Below are positions 5,095 through 5,188 of a stretch of DNA of 5,188 bases, in pieces. Position numbers and translations under genes: made by a program. Every line of letters starts with the position of its first letter. Position 1 is the first letter of the stretch. The notes under the pieces are model-generated. The model saw nothing but the letters and a program-made list of their open reading frames with translations, ran no database searches and was not told the origin of the DNA. The DNA is from Fen-1118 sp964491625 (GTDB lineage: Bacteria; Myxococcota_A; Polyangia; Fen-1088), in the NCBI GenBank assembly GCA_964491625.1, contig CAZBIU010000440.1, forward strand, positions 1 through 5,188, in the 5' to 3' direction.

Positions 5095-5188
5095 ATGGGC
5101 AACCCACAGCATACTCTCGTCGTATCGACCTTGGTCGCGTTGGTCGCGGGCGGCTGCAGCCGCAGCGGCATCGGAGTCAATCCTGGTG
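5095..5188 (+). CDS. Start of a probable lipoprotein gene, 3'-partial
   Basis: Thirty-one codons are visible before the window ends. The product begins MGNPQHTLVVSTLVALVAGG and continues with Cys21, then SRSGIGVNPG. Residues 8-18 form a hydrophobic core, and Cys21 after Ala-Gly-Gly is a plausible lipidation site, though the lipobox has Ala instead of the usual Leu at -3. The n-region has no Lys or Arg, only a His, which is unusual for a signal peptide. A good ribosome-binding site supports the start. The product would be a surface or periplasmic lipoprotein; nothing of the mature domain is present, so its function cannot be given. Confidence 0.7.
   Translation, partial: MGNPQHTLVVSTLVALVAGGCSRSGIGVNPG

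Overview
The window looks like a piece of chromosome from a moderately GC-rich Gram-negative bacterium, most likely a myxobacterium or other former deltaproteobacterium. The evidence is indirect: a Tat-exported four-helix hemerythrin protein, a stand-alone PHA-regulator DNA-binding domain, an HU-like protein with a basic tail, a GH116 glycosidase and a lipoprotein signal peptide beginning just before the right edge. No rRNA, tRNA, CRISPR array, transposase or phage gene was seen. Assignment below phylum level is not possible from what is here.

Layout. Bases 1-1287 (+) hold the C-terminal catalytic part of a GH116 family glycosidase whose 5' end lies left of the window. It is broken by one frameshift near 546-549, where the family's Trp-Pro motif should be. 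Bases 1487-2926 (+) encode a CrtI/phytoene-dehydrogenase-like FAD oxidoreductase. Bases 3030-3776 (+) encode an exported hemerythrin (HHE) protein, preceded by a perfect GC-rich hairpin. Bases 3886-4140 (+) encode a very short protein consisting only of the PhaR-type DNA-binding domain. Bases 4187-4498 (+) encode an HU family nucleoid protein. From 4499 to 5094 there is no intact gene. This stretch holds an antisense remnant of a DUF1016 (YhcG) N-terminal domain without its nuclease domain, followed by four consecutive palindromes or hairpins at 4961-5052. At 5095 a lipoprotein gene starts and runs off the right edge.

The intact genes all point the same way but do not form an obvious pathway. 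The closest functional pairing is the PHA-regulator domain with the HU protein. They are 46 bp apart and both are expected to bind DNA, so they may be co-transcribed. The FAD enzyme and the hemerythrin have their own upstream signals and look like independent units. No convincing undescribed system was found. The parts most worth a second look are the decayed DUF1016 locus with its adjoining palindrome cluster, the truncated PhaR-like protein, and the single frameshift in the otherwise well-preserved GH116 gene.
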